The notes under the pieces: generated by a model
Databases searched by the model: none
What the model was told of the DNA's origin: nothing
Seen by the model: only the letters and a program-made list of their open reading frames with translations
Made by a program: the position numbers and the translations under genes
Part shown: positions 17,661 through 27,260 of the stretch, piece by piece
How positions within the stretch are numbered: position 1 is the stretch's first letter
Layout of the letters: every line of letters starts with the position of its first letter
Source: Ancylomarina longa
GTDB lineage: Bacteria > Bacteroidota > Bacteroidia > Bacteroidales > Marinifilaceae
Reading direction: 5' to 3'
Assembly: GCF_003996985.1 (NCBI RefSeq)
Contig: NZ_RJJX01000007.1
Span: 1 to 64,000 of the forward strand
Length of the DNA: 64,000 nucleotides

Positions 17661-18791
17661 TTATGCATTAATCATCATAGGCATTAACAACATCAACACA
17701 TCTTCATCAGCATTTTCGTTATCGTATGGTAAGAAAATTCCTGCACGTGTTGGATCCGATAATTCTACCATCACATTAGCGGAGGAGATATTGGATAAAA
17801 TTTCCAAAAGGAATACAGATTTAAATCCGATTTCCAGTTCTTGTCCTTCATATTCGCATTGTAATCTTTCTCTTGCCGAAATCGAAAAGTCAATATCCTG
17901 AGCAGAGACTACCAATTCATTTGTCTTCAATTCAAACTTAATTAAATTACTTGCAGGATTGGAGAATACAGAAACTCGTTTTAAAGTATTGTACAATTCC
18001 ACTCTGTCAATTGTCAAAACATTAGGATTATTTTTAGGAATCACCGAATTATAACTTGGGTAATTTCCTTCAACCAAACGACAAATTAATTTATAATTAG
18101 AAAGGGTGAAAAATGCATTTTTATCATCGAATTCTACTTTCACAGGATTCTCTTCTTTAGGAAGAATGTTACGCAATAAAGAAGCTGGTTTTTTAGGCAG
18201 AATGAAAGATGATTCCACCTCTGATCTTCCATCCAAACGCTTATATCGAACTAGTTTATGAGCATCTGATGCAACAAAAGTAAGATCGTTATTTCCCAAT
18301 TCAATAAAAATACCGTTCATCACAGGACGAAGCTCATCATCAGCTGTAGCAAACAAAGTTTTATTTACACCTGTTAGTAATACATCACTATCAACTGTAA
18401 TATCAACAATACCACTTTCTTCTCTCTGAGGTAATTTTGGGAAATCCTCGCCATTTTGACCAACAATACTGAATACTCCATTTTCAGAAGTAATCTTTAC
18501 TGCCAAAGAAGTAAGATCAATATCAAATGTTAGCGGTTGTTCCGGAAATTCTTTCAAAGTATCAGTCAAAATCTTAGCAGGAAAAGCAATTACGCCTTCC
18601 CCTACCGAACTATCCAAAGGTATGGTAGTGATTAATGTAGATTCCAGATCAGAAGCAGTTGCCACCAATTCGTCATTTTTTAATTCAAACAAAAAATTGT
18701 CGAGAATTGGCAATGTGTTTTTATTGCTAATAACCCGGCTAATTGCTTGTAAATGACTTAACAATTCTGTACTTGATACTACAAATTTCAT
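17661..18791 (-). CDS. dnaN: DNA polymerase III subunit beta (sliding clamp)
   Basis: The replication clamp, 376 residues and so full length, with the three repeated clamp domains (about 1-120, 130-250 and 255-376). Family hallmarks include the N-terminal KFVVSSTELL start, LPILDNFLFEL, LVASASDLES-like LVATASDLEST, and the C-terminal LLMPMMINA that replaces the usual MPMRL end. I start at MKFVVSS; an ATG two codons upstream is also possible. It is not beside dnaA or recF here, which is usual in Bacteroidota. The 306-base gap upstream separates it from gldG. Confidence 0.95.
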   Translation of the reverse strand: MKFVVSSTELLSHLQAISRVISNKNTLPILDNFLFELKNDELVATASDLESTLITTIPLDSSVGEGVIAFPAKILTDTLKEFPEQPLTFDIDLTSLAVKITSENGVFSIVGQNGEDFPKLPQREESGIVDITVDSDVLLTGVNKTLFATADDELRPVMNGIFIELGNNDLTFVASDAHKLVRYKRLDGRSEVESSFILPKKPASLLRNILPKEENPVKVEFDDKNAFFTLSNYKLICRLVEGNYPSYNSVIPKNNPNVLTIDRVELYNTLKRVSVFSNPASNLIKFELKTNELVVSAQDIDFSISARERLQCEYEGQELEIGFKSVFLLEILSNISSANVMVELSDPTRAGIFLPYDNENADEDVLMLLMPMMINA

Positions 18792-18797
18792 TTGCAT

Positions 18798-19103
18798 AAT
18801 ATTTAAACGTTTACCAAAAATTCTAAATCGAAAGCTCTTTTAATCAGACTTAAATATGTCAGGATAAAGGGCTAATATTAAGTGGTGAATATACAAAATT
18901 TATTAGGGAAAGTTGACATTCTACCATTAAAAAAAGAGACTCAATTCTGACTACATCAATTAAACTTTTAAAGCATCCTGTATTTTACCATCGAAGATAT
19001 TCCTTAAAAGCTACTAAAAATCATAAGACTAAGTCATAAAACAAGCTACTGTACGCTCACCCTTCCCTATTATGAAGACAAAAGTAATATTTAGGCGCAA
19101 GAA
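18798..19103. other. Intergenic region upstream of dnaN
   Basis: About 300 AT-rich bases with no gene. It must hold the dnaN promoter and the end of the gldG transcript. A TACTTTTG-like element read leftward occurs at 19079-19086, but it lacks a correctly spaced -33 and is nearly 300 bases from dnaN, so I do not assign it. Confidence 0.5.
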
Positions 19104-20804
19104 TCACTTGCGAAGCCGTGCAAATTTTCTTCTTCGCATATAAAATCGAAACAATGCAAAAATCAGTAATAAGAATAGAGGCAGGACTAAGTTGAACATT
19201 TGCCAAAACACTCTTTTGGTTCTTATTTTAGTTGGATTTAGCAAGCGTAATTTCACTTCTCTGGATCTTAGATTCATCCAACCTTTATCGTCACACAAAT
19301 AATCCACGCAATTCAATAAAAAACTACTATTCCCATATGTTTTCCGGGAATATCGATCATAGCCTAATGCCTCTATCTGTCTGTTATTTCCAGAACCTCG
19401 CACCCTGTTCCGAATTATATCTCCATCAGAAACAACAATCATTTTAGTGGGCACACTCTGCTCTTTAAATGTTGACTTCTGAATTCCTTTCCACGCCCTA
19501 TTTTTAAATACGGATGGAAAAATACCATCCAGTAGAACTGCTATATTTCTACTTCCGGATGGAAAATCACTTGGTCTCATTTTTCGATTAACAATATCCA
19601 AACTGATTTGCACAGGAACTTTCTCTAACTTCGTATAATCTGAGCTAGCCAAAAGAACTTGTCTTTTAAGCTTATTATTTTTCCCTACAAAATCAATAGA
19701 ATTGGCAAACTCTGCCTTCACTACATTCAAGCCTTTGGTAATAGGATTAGTGTTTGGCGTTTTAAGTAAAGGGGAATAATACCATGGCGCCGGAGTAAAT
19801 TTAGGAGCTTCTCCGGGTAGTGCTGTTTGAATTGGAATAAGCTGTCCTTGCACATCCATAATTAAATCGGGATTGATTCTCACCCCATAGGTAAACAATT
19901 GATCTTCGAGGTTAAGCGGTTTATAAAAAGCTACTGTACTCTCCTTTGTCGTTAAACTATCCATTGAAGCTTCCACCTCATCAATCAGCCACAGCACCTT
20001 TCCGCCATGCATAATATATTGATCGAGACGATATTTATCTGCTTTGGCAAATTCCTTTCTTGGCTGAGCAACAAGCAATGCCGCAAAACGGGAATAATCT
20101 TGTGCCAAAACTTTTGTTCCAATACGCTTCACTTCGTAACGCTGCAACAAAGAAGCAGTAATATCTGCTACTTCGTACTCATTCAGTTCCCCTTGTCCGG
20201 TTAAAAAACCAATTTCCTTTGGTTTTTGATCTTGCAATAAGCGAATGGCTGAAGTCAGTTCATACTCTAAAGCCTCAATAGATTGATTTAAATTCTGCTC
20301 TGCAGACAATCCTGCAACGCTTTTAAGCAAATGAATGGAAGTCTCTTTTTCTTGATCATGAACAATAATTCCAGGAATTATTATCTTTTGCTTTAAGCTG
20401 CCATCCTTTGTTTTTTCCTGCAAGCTGGTTGGTTTCAATCCCCTTTCAACTAACTGTTGGAAGAAAGCATTTCTCTTTTTGGGGTTAGCAATATCATTTG
20501 GATTAATTAAAGAATAAGAAATTCTCTTATTGGAATAAACAGCTAATTCGTCCAACATTTCCATACAAGCCTTTTGCAGCTTTGTAAATCCGTGAGGTAA
20601 GTCTCCGGCAAGATAAATTTCGAAGTATAAATCTTTATCAAGCGAAGCAACCAATTCCTTGGTATTATCAGAAAGAGAATAACGTTTTTCGGATGTAAGA
20701 TCCCAACGAAAAAATGAAAACTGCAAAATGAATACTACAACAAGCAGTACTAATAAAGAGAGTAATAATTTAAAGAGATCCTTGCTTTTTCTATGTTGAG
20801 CCAT
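19104..20804 (-). CDS. gldG: GldG-type ABC transporter substrate-binding subunit
   Basis: A 566-residue inner-membrane-anchored periplasmic protein of the GldG/ABC_transp_aux family. It has an N-terminal membrane helix (about residues 8-30), a long periplasmic region containing the GldG-like ITGxGE-type block (here GFLTGQGELNEYEV near residue 200), and a C-terminal membrane helix (about 535-555) with a basic tail. With GldA and GldF it forms an ABC transporter required for gliding in Flavobacterium johnsoniae, but the pair is also common in non-gliding Bacteroidota, so gliding is not implied. It begins 11 bases after gldF. No gldA is in the window. The ATG at 20804 is preferred over one six codons upstream that overlaps gldF. 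Confidence 0.88.
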   Translation of the reverse strand: MAQHRKSKDLFKLLLSLLVLLVVVFILQFSFFRWDLTSEKRYSLSDNTKELVASLDKDLYFEIYLAGDLPHGFTKLQKACMEMLDELAVYSNKRISYSLINPNDIANPKKRNAFFQQLVERGLKPTSLQEKTKDGSLKQKIIIPGIIVHDQEKETSIHLLKSVAGLSAEQNLNQSIEALEYELTSAIRLLQDQKPKEIGFLTGQGELNEYEVADITASLLQRYEVKRIGTKVLAQDYSRFAALLVAQPRKEFAKADKYRLDQYIMHGGKVLWLIDEVEASMDSLTTKESTVAFYKPLNLEDQLFTYGVRINPDLIMDVQGQLIPIQTALPGEAPKFTPAPWYYSPLLKTPNTNPITKGLNVVKAEFANSIDFVGKNNKLKRQVLLASSDYTKLEKVPVQISLDIVNRKMRPSDFPSGSRNIAVLLDGIFPSVFKNRAWKGIQKSTFKEQSVPTKMIVVSDGDIIRNRVRGSGNNRQIEALGYDRYSRKTYGNSSFLLNCVDYLCDDKGWMNLRSREVKLRLLNPTKIRTKRVFWQMFNLVLPLFLLLIFALFRFYMRRRKFARLRK

Positions 20805-20815
20805 AATGCTGTGAA

Positions 20816-21547
20816 TTACCATTTTCTACTTTGAAGAACTGTTCTGGTGATTAGGATAAAAGCAATAATTACCCCAAAGAAATAAGTCAAATCTCTCGAA
20901 TCTACAATACCTCGGGAAATTGAACGATAATGTTCATTGATGCCTATAGAAAATATAAAAGTCTGTAAAGTTTCCAAAACTTGCCATTCAGCCAAATAAT
21001 CGAAACCAATATAAAAAACAAAGCAGAGAACCAGGGCAAGCAAGAAGGCAACCACCTGATTATCGCTTAAAGCACTAGCTAAAACACCTATCGAAACATA
21101 TACTCCTGCCAGTAGAAAAAGACCAATAAACGAACCCCAGAAAGCACCCAAATCTAAATTCCCCATAGGACTTCCTAAGTAGTAAATAGAGGCAAAATAA
21201 ACCAGACAAAATAAAAGAGTAAAGGCAATTACCAGGAATGCAGCAAAATATTTAGCCAAAATAATTCCCATATCGGAAATAGGACGAGTAAACACCAACT
21301 CCATAGTCCCTTGTTTTTTTTCATCAACAAACAAGCGCATGCAAACAGCAGGAATCAGGAACAGATAAATCCATGGCGCAATTTCAAACAAAACGTCCAG
21401 ATTTGCATATCCGGTATCCAGCGGATTAGAATCACCAGGAAATACCCAAATAAATAATCCGGTAGCAATTAAAAATACGGCAAGAATAAGATATCCGGTA
21501 AGAGAACTAAAAAAAGACCTTACCTCCTTAAAAAGAAGTGCTAGCAT
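20816..21547 (-). CDS. gldF: GldF-type ABC transporter permease
   Basis: A 243-residue ABC-2-type permease with six hydrophobic segments. The cytosolic N-terminus (LLFKEVRSFFSSLTGYL) and the motif FTRPISDMGIILAKYFAAF between the second and third helices are characteristic of GldF. It is the membrane partner of GldG immediately downstream. I start at MLALLFKEV because the 11 codons before it are not conserved in this family. It lies 96 bases after lpxB, so the whole surE-to-gldG run may be one leftward transcript. Confidence 0.9.
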   Translation of the reverse strand: MLALLFKEVRSFFSSLTGYLILAVFLIATGLFIWVFPGDSNPLDTGYANLDVLFEIAPWIYLFLIPAVCMRLFVDEKKQGTMELVFTRPISDMGIILAKYFAAFLVIAFTLLFCLVYFASIYYLGSPMGNLDLGAFWGSFIGLFLLAGVYVSIGVLASALSDNQVVAFLLALVLCFVFYIGFDYLAEWQVLETLQTFIFSIGINEHYRSISRGIVDSRDLTYFFGVIIAFILITRTVLQSRKW

Positions 21548-21643
21548 AAGAAATGTTCTAATGAAAGATTGCAAATGCAAATTTGCAAAATATTATCTGT
21601 AGAAAAAACCAGTTTCCTGTATTGATTAAATTTATCTCAACAA

Positions 21644-22798
21644 TTATACTTTGGAAATCGAACCAGCACAATGTACCTGTAAATCCTCATATATCATTTT
21701 AGCAAAACGAGCCGAAGCGCCTGCTCCTCCCAATTTTTCATGTAATAATTGATAATTGTGCAGCATCTTATTCCTGTATTCCATATTATCAAGAATGAGT
21801 GTCAACTCTTCGGAAATATCTTTAGGATTACAATACTGCTGAATCAATTCTTTCACAATTAACTGATCCATCACCAGATTTACCAAAGAGATATACTTTA
21901 CATGCAGCAATCGTTTGCCAATGGCATACAGCAACTTCCCTCCACCTGTAAGATAGCAAACCACCTGCGGAATACGCAACAAGGCAGTCTCCAGGGTTGC
22001 CGTACCCGAAGTAACCAATGCGGCTTTCGATTGCTGCAAAAGATCATAGGTTTGTCCGTACACAAACGCCACCTTACGATCGCCCACAATATTAGCATAA
22101 AATGCTTTGTCGATGGAAGGAGCAGCCGCCACTACAAACTGATGATCGGGAAAGGAACTTATGGTATCGAGCATTACAGGAAGAATACGCTCTATCTCCT
22201 GCTTACGGCTACCGGCAAGAAGTGCTATTATGGGTAAATCCGAAAGCTGATTTTTAGCCGTAAAATCAGCAAAACTTTCCTCTTTATTGGGACGATTCTC
22301 TATGGCATCCAACAAAGGATTGCCTCCGAAACTCACCGGATAATTGTGCTTTTTATAAAATTCAGTCTCGAAAGGGAAGATCGTGAACATACGATCGACA
22401 TTGACTTTTATTTGCTTCACCCGCCCCTCTTTCCAAGCCCATATCTTAGGAGAAATATAGTAATGCACCCTAATGCCATGTTTTCTGGCAAACTTGGCCA
22501 TGCGTAAATTAAATCCGGGATAATCGACCAGAATTAGAACGTCCGGTTGATAGGAAAGTAAATCCTTTTCACAAAGCTTAAAGTTCGCTCGTATCTTTCC
22601 TAAATTCTTTAAGACAGTCACAAACCCCATGAAGGCAGTTTCGCGGTAATGCTTCACCAATTCGCCACCCTGTGCCTGCATTAAATCGCCGCCCCAGAAA
22701 CGAAAGTGAGCGTCTGTATCCTCTACCTTTAAGGCTTTCATTAGGTTAGATGCATGAAGATCACCTGATGCTTCTCCAGCAATGATGTAGTAATTCAT
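21644..22798 (-). CDS. lpxB: Lipid-A-disaccharide synthase
   Basis: Transfers 2,3-diacylglucosamine-1-phosphate from UDP to lipid X, forming the lipid A disaccharide at the inner face of the cytoplasmic membrane. The 384-residue protein is of normal length for this family. It has the N-terminal YYIIAGEASGDLHAS motif (residues 3-17), the ILVDYPGFNLRMA block near residue 90, YISPKIWAWKEGRV near 117 and the C-terminal LVTSGTATLETALLRIPQV region near 262, all strongly conserved in LpxB. It lies in a run with surE and a small membrane protein, an arrangement I recall as common in this phylum. Confidence 0.96.
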   Translation of the reverse strand: MNYYIIAGEASGDLHASNLMKALKVEDTDAHFRFWGGDLMQAQGGELVKHYRETAFMGFVTVLKNLGKIRANFKLCEKDLLSYQPDVLILVDYPGFNLRMAKFARKHGIRVHYYISPKIWAWKEGRVKQIKVNVDRMFTIFPFETEFYKKHNYPVSFGGNPLLDAIENRPNKEESFADFTAKNQLSDLPIIALLAGSRKQEIERILPVMLDTISSFPDHQFVVAAAPSIDKAFYANIVGDRKVAFVYGQTYDLLQQSKAALVTSGTATLETALLRIPQVVCYLTGGGKLLYAIGKRLLHVKYISLVNLVMDQLIVKELIQQYCNPKDISEELTLILDNMEYRNKMLHNYQLLHEKLGGAGASARFAKMIYEDLQVHCAGSISKV

Positions 22799-22849
22799 TC
22801 TATTATTTTAATATCACTATTAATTATAGGCAACTGCTAACGGACATGG

Positions 22850-23149
22850 CTATATCCCAAATCGGAAAACAGCAATAACCAGAGAATACAGAATTGTAGC
22901 CAGAAGCACTCCTCTTGCGGCCTTTAGCATATCTGTTTTAATAAAGAGGAAAAAGAATACAATATTTCCGAAATAAACAGCCAAAGCCATCACTTTCGTG
23001 TAGATATTATAAACAAGCAAACTATCTAAAAAATCGTTGATGGACATTTCTGCCTGAAATTTTACCAGATAAGCTATATAAATAGACAGGATGGGAACCA
23101 GGATTCCCAGAATTGTACCTAAAGGCATATTATTAATCCTCGATTTCAT
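22850..23149 (-). CDS. Small integral membrane protein of unknown function
   Basis: A 99-residue protein with three hydrophobic segments (about residues 10-30, 45-65 and 72-95) and short charged loops. Its placement between surE and lpxB suggests a role linked to the envelope, but no family can be named. The ATG at 23149 overlaps the 3' end of surE by 17 bases; an internal ATG at 23128, just past the surE stop, is an equally possible start and gives 92 residues. Confidence 0.7.
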   Translation of the reverse strand: MKSRINNMPLGTILGILVPILSIYIAYLVKFQAEMSINDFLDSLLVYNIYTKVMALAVYFGNIVFFFLFIKTDMLKAARGVLLATILYSLVIAVFRFGI

Positions 23150-23915
23150 AATCCCAGGTTTTAAGATCCTCCAATAAAGCATGAGCAGTCATATCTACTT
23201 GTGTTGGCACCACCGAAGCAAATCCATTACGAATGGCCCACTCGTCGGTTTCTTTGGAATTAGGCTCTGCATTTTTAAAATATCCGGTAAGCCAATAGTA
23301 ATCTCCTCCAAACGGATCGGTTCTGTGATCGAACTCCTCTTTCCACATTCCCTCGGCCTGGCGGCACACCCGAATGCCTTTAACTTCTCCTTTTGGGAAA
23401 TTTACATTTAAGCAAACACCTTTCTGCAATCCCTTCTCAACTAAATTGCCAAATATCTTACGTCCATATTTCACAGCTTCCGAAAAATCCGCATCAGGGT
23501 TAAAATCATTCAAAGAAAAACCCGCCGAAGGAATACCATTCAGACAACCTTCGATAGTAGCGCCCATAGTTCCGGAATACAGTACACTCACCGAAGTATT
23601 TGCTCCGTGATTAATTCCCGAAACAAGAAAATCAGGTGTGCGTGGTAAAATTTTATTCAGCGCCAATTTCACACAGTCAACAGGAGTTCCCTTGCAGCTG
23701 TATATATGCAGATTTTCCTCATCGCGCACTTTCTTTATGCGGATAGGAACCTCAACCGTAATGGAATTGGATTTACCGGAATTGGATCTGTTTGGTGCTA
23801 CCACATAAATATCTCCATAGCCCTTCACCAAAGCAACCAAGGCTTTAATACCTTTCGCATTCAAGCCGTCGTCGTTGGTAACTAATATAATTGGGGTTTC
23901 TTTAGTATTGCTCAT
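23133..23915 (-). CDS. surE: 5'/3'-nucleotidase SurE
   Basis: A 260-residue metal-dependent nucleoside monophosphatase. The N-terminal LVTNDDGLNAKGI motif holds the metal-binding Asp15-Asp16 pair and Asn14. The SGKSNSIT block near residue 46 and VSGINHGANTSVSVLYSGTMGA near residues 98-119 are the second and third conserved regions, with the catalytic-site asparagine and serine. Length is as usual. It is the first gene of a leftward run including the small membrane protein, lpxB, gldF and gldG, and is preceded by a well-formed promoter. Confidence 0.95.
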   Translation of the reverse strand: MSNTKETPIILVTNDDGLNAKGIKALVALVKGYGDIYVVAPNRSNSGKSNSITVEVPIRIKKVRDEENLHIYSCKGTPVDCVKLALNKILPRTPDFLVSGINHGANTSVSVLYSGTMGATIEGCLNGIPSAGFSLNDFNPDADFSEAVKYGRKIFGNLVEKGLQKGVCLNVNFPKGEVKGIRVCRQAEGMWKEEFDHRTDPFGGDYYWLTGYFKNAEPNSKETDEWAIRNGFASVVPTQVDMTAHALLEDLKTWDYEIED

Positions 23916-23936
23916 CTTTATTTTTTGATAATCCTA

Positions 23937-23967
23937 CAAATATATTCCAATTCGGTTCAATTATCAA
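23937..23967 (-). promoter_or_regulatory. Promoter of the surE-lpxB-gldFG run
   Basis: Read leftward, TTG (plus-strand CAA at 23965-23967) and TATATTTG (plus-strand CAAATATA at 23937-23944) are separated by 20 bases, matching the Bacteroidota -33/-7 pair. It ends 22 bases before the surE ATG. Confidence 0.65.
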
Positions 23968-24157
23968 TTCGAAAGAATGATTATTAACTTTATCTCCAGG
24001 TAAATTAAAAAGGATCTTGTTCAGGCACAGCCAATGAATGCTAAATACCAACAATTCTTTCCTCAACCTTACCAAAACAACGCACCAAGCCTGGCAGGAG
24101 TAATTTCTGACAGCCTTGCTCTAAACTAAGCTTATACAGTTTAAGCCATTATTCTAC

Positions 24158-24188
24158 TTGTTACTTGGAGCTAAAATTTCTACTTTTG
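24158..24188 (+). promoter_or_regulatory. Promoter of pheT
   Basis: TTG at 24158-24160 and TACTTTTG at 24181-24188, 20 bases apart, match the -33/-7 pattern. Transcription would start near 24195, leaving a leader of about 70 bases. Confidence 0.7.
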
Positions 24189-24267
24189 TGAGCTTAAAGA
24201 AGGAAGAAGGAAAAAGTAATTGCCTCTTCTATTGTATTGAAAATTATCAGATAAAACACACATACAA

Positions 24268-26718
24268 ATGAAGGTATCGTACAAATGGCTGAAAGATTAT
24301 ATCGACATTGATCTTTCGCCTGCTGAAATGGATGAAATTCTAACTCAAATAGGATTGGAAGTTGGAGGAATTGAAAAATTTCAATCTGTAAAAGGAGGTC
24401 TGGAAGGATTGGTAATTGGGGAAGTAAAAACCTGTGTTGCCCACCCAAATTCGGATCATTTGAGCGTGACCAGCGTTGATGTTAATGGTGAAGAATTATT
24501 ACCAATTGTTTGTGGTGCAGCGAATGTAGCAGCCGGACAAAAAGTGGTAGTTGCTACTGTTGGAACCGTTTTATACGATGGCGACGAGAGCTTTACCATC
24601 AAAAAATCGAAGTTGAGAGGCGAGCCTTCTATGGGAATGATTTGTGCTGAAGACGAAATTGGTTTAGGAAGCGGCCATGATGGTATTATGGTACTACCCG
24701 AAGATGCTGTTGTGGGTACACCTGCCAAAGAATATTTTAAGATTGAAGATGATTTAACCATCGAGATTGATTTGACCCCTAACCGTGTGGATGGATCTTC
24801 TCATATCGGCGTAGCCAGAGATATGGCTGCTTATCTAAAACAACAAAAAGAGATCGATTACAAGATGCCATCAGTAGATGCATTTAAGGTCGACAACAAC
24901 AATACGCCTATCGAAGTGGAGGTAGAAAATACCGATGCTTGTCACCGATATTCGGGAGTATGCATTAGCGGTATCACCATTGCCGAATCACCGGAATGGT
25001 TGCAAAACAGACTAAAAGCAATTGGACTGAGCCCTATCAACAATGTAGTGGACATTACCAACTACGTGCTATTCGAAACAGGTCAGCCCCTACACGCATT
25101 CGATTATGCCAAGATCGGCGGTAAAAAGGTTGTTGTAAAAACTGTTGCCGACGGCACTCTTTTCACTACCCTCGACGAAACCGAACGAGAGTTAAATGAA
25201 AAAGATTTGATGATCTGCAATAGCGAAGCTCCTATGTGTATCGCAGGAGTATTTGGCGGATTAGATTCCGGCGTAAGCAACACTACTACCGATATCTTTT
25301 TAGAGAGTGCTTATTTCGATTCGGTATATGTTCGTAAAACCGCTCGTCGTCATGGATTAAATACCGATGCATCGTTCCGATTCGAGCGGGGAACCGATCC
25401 GAACAACACGATCTATGCAATGAAACGCGCCGCTCTTTTAATCAAGGAAATTGCCGGTGGCAAAATTTCATCCGAGGTAATCGATATCTATCCAAATCCG
25501 GTTGAAGACTTTAAGGTAGAAGTAAGTGTGGCACGTATCGAACAACTTATCGGTAAAAAAATCGGTAAGGAAACTATCATCAAAATTCTTACTGCTCTCG
25601 AAATTAAAATAGAGAAAGAGGACGGCGATACATTAAACCTTTTGGTTCCTCCCTATCGTGTGGATGTGAAACGCGAGGCGGATGTAGTAGAAGAGGTATT
25701 GCGTATTTATGGCTTTAACAATGTGGAAGTACCATCGAAGGTGAATGCATCTTTAAGTTTTGCACCAAAACCCGATGAGCACAAGCTAAGAAATACCATC
25801 GCCAACCTACTTTCCAGCGTTGGTTTCAACGAGATCATGAACAACTCGCTAAGCAAAGCATCCTATTACGAGGAATTGGAAAGCTTGAAATTGGAACATA
25901 CCGTTCGTATCTACAATCCATTGAGTTCCGACTTAAATACCATGCGCCAGAGCCTTTTATTTGGCGGATTGGAAAGCATTGCCTACAATATCAACCGTAG
26001 AAATACCGATCTTAAATTCTTTGAGTTCGGAAAATCGTATCAGCATTTTGTGAACGAAGCCAACGAGAATCCGGTAGACAATTATTTCGAGACCGAGCGT
26101 TTGGGATTATTCATCTGTGGAAACAAAACAACTGCCAGCTGGAATTTGAAAGAGGAACCAAGTAATTTCTTCCATATTAAAGCTTACGCTGAGAATATTT
26201 TAAAGCGTTTGGGATTCCAGATCGATAAATTAAAGATCCGCGAAAGCGAGAACGACCAGTTTACCGAAGGATTAAGCTATGGTGTTAAGAAAACACAGCT
26301 GCTTGAAGTGGGAATGGTTAGCGGTAAAATATTAAAAAAGATGGGTATTGATATTCCTGTTTTCTATGCTGATTTTAATTGGGCCAATGTGCTTAAAGAA
26401 TATGTAAAAAACAAAGTAAGCTTTACCGAATTGCCTAAATATCCTGCCGTTAAACGGGATTTGGCTTTACTAATTGACAAGACTACCAGCTTTGCAGAGA
26501 TTAAAACCATCGCTTTTAATTGCGAGAAGAATTTATTGAAATCGGTTGCTCTGTTTGATGTTTACGAAGGAGAAAAATTAGGTGCTGACAAGAAATCTTA
26601 TGCTGTGAGCTTTATTCTTCAGGATACAGAAAAAACCCTGAACGATAAGCAAATTGATAAGATCATGCAAAAATTGATTAAGAGCTACGAGAAACAACTC
26701 GGAGCACAAATAAGATAA
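24268..26718 (+). CDS. pheT: Phenylalanine--tRNA ligase beta subunit
   Basis: The 816-residue beta subunit of the alpha2-beta2 enzyme that charges tRNA-Phe. In order it has: an N-terminal helix (MKVSYKWLKDYIDIDLSP); an EMAP-like tRNA-binding domain (about 40-155); the B3/B4 editing domain (about 210-385, with FRFERGTDPN at its end); the B5 domain (about 405-475); a catalytic-core-like fold (about 480-690); and a C-terminal FDX-ACB anticodon-binding domain (about 725-816). All domains of a full-length PheT are present. pheS is not adjacent, which is normal in Bacteroidota. It is followed by a terminator and array B. Confidence 0.97.
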   Translation: MKVSYKWLKDYIDIDLSPAEMDEILTQIGLEVGGIEKFQSVKGGLEGLVIGEVKTCVAHPNSDHLSVTSVDVNGEELLPIVCGAANVAAGQKVVVATVGTVLYDGDESFTIKKSKLRGEPSMGMICAEDEIGLGSGHDGIMVLPEDAVVGTPAKEYFKIEDDLTIEIDLTPNRVDGSSHIGVARDMAAYLKQQKEIDYKMPSVDAFKVDNNNTPIEVEVENTDACHRYSGVCISGITIAESPEWLQNRLKAIGLSPINNVVDITNYVLFETGQPLHAFDYAKIGGKKVVVKTVADGTLFTTLDETERELNEKDLMICNSEAPMCIAGVFGGLDSGVSNTTTDIFLESAYFDSVYVRKTARRHGLNTDASFRFERGTDPNNTIYAMKRAALLIKEIAGGKISSEVIDIYPNPVEDFKVEVSVARIEQLIGKKIGKETIIKILTALEIKIEKEDGDTLNLLVPPYRVDVKREADVVEEVLRIYGFNNVEVPSKVNASLSFAPKPDEHKLRNTIANLLSSVGFNEIMNNSLSKASYYEELESLKLEHTVRIYNPLSSDLNTMRQSLLFGGLESIAYNINRRNTDLKFFEFGKSYQHFVNEANENPVDNYFETERLGLFICGNKTTASWNLKEEPSNFFHIKAYAENILKRLGFQIDKLKIRESENDQFTEGLSYGVKKTQLLEVGMVSGKILKKMGIDIPVFYADFNWANVLKEYVKNKVSFTELPKYPAVKRDLALLIDKTTSFAEIKTIAFNCEKNLLKSVALFDVYEGEKLGADKKSYAVSFILQDTEKTLNDKQIDKIMQKLIKSYEKQLGAQIR

Positions 26719-26748
26719 GACAACAATATCCTTCGGGATGATAAAATG

Positions 26749-26779
26749 GCCAGCTTCCTTGGGGAGTTGGCTTTTTTTT
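26749..26779 (+). terminator. Terminator of pheT
   Basis: GCCAG...TTGGC stem with inner CTTCC/GGGAG pairing, followed by eight T, 30 bases after the stop codon. Confidence 0.85.
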
Positions 26780-26790
26780 GTCCTCTGGAT

Positions 26791-27260
26791 AAATCCAGAG
26801 GCAAGTCGAAATTCAGAGGCAAGTCAAATAAATCCGTAGGCAATGGCGATAAATGCTGCGACACATTTCTTAAAAACCCCAATGCCAGCAGAAAATAAAG
26901 AACAAGGTCGGCTTGTAGTTCTTTTTTCAAAAATACCTACACTCGCATCTCCCCTTAAATAACTCGTAACGCCCCTAAACAATCTTGGAGTGTAGATCGG
27001 AAGACCCGTAATTCCTATTAACAGACTTGAAGCTTCTATCGGAAGACTTGTACCTTATATTAATTGATACGAAACATCAATCGGCAGACATTAACATCAG
27101 CTTAATTGACTTGAAGTTGAACTTGAAAGACTTGCAGTTCATCTTAATAAACTTGAAACTCCTATTGGAAGACTTGGAGTTCATCTCTACAGACTAGAAA
27201 CCTGCCTGGGAAGACTTGCACATACGCTTAATAGACCAGGAGCTTATCAAGACTGACTAG
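26791..27260. repeat. Degenerate 21-nt tandem array B (about 15 units, plus inverted units)
   Basis: From 26940 to 27260 the DNA can be written in 15 consecutive rows of exactly 21 bases without any indel. Most rows from 27024 on begin GACTTG or a one- to two-base variant (GACTAG, AACTTG, GACATT, GATACG, GACCAG), followed by a more variable part with CTATC/CATCTT and ending GGAA or AATA. The array ends with a last GACTAG at 27255-27260. Upstream at 26791-26850 three units appear in the opposite orientation, recognised by CAAGTC or CAATGG (reverse of GACTTG), again 21 apart where measurable. Units are too divergent to be a recent tandem expansion, and there are no spacers, so it is not a CRISPR. 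Confidence 0.8.

Noticed and set aside
19104-21547. Evidence that the organism glides
   Set aside because: GldF and GldG are widespread in non-gliding Bacteroidota and gldA is outside the window.
24189-24267. T-box or attenuator before pheT
   Set aside because: The leader is about 70 bases, has no T-box core sequence, and no terminator hairpin is present.
26791-27260. CRISPR array or coding heptad repeat
   Set aside because: Again no identical repeats or spacers. The plus frame has heptads led by DL but stops occur in units 2, 4, 13 and at the end, so it is not a gene.
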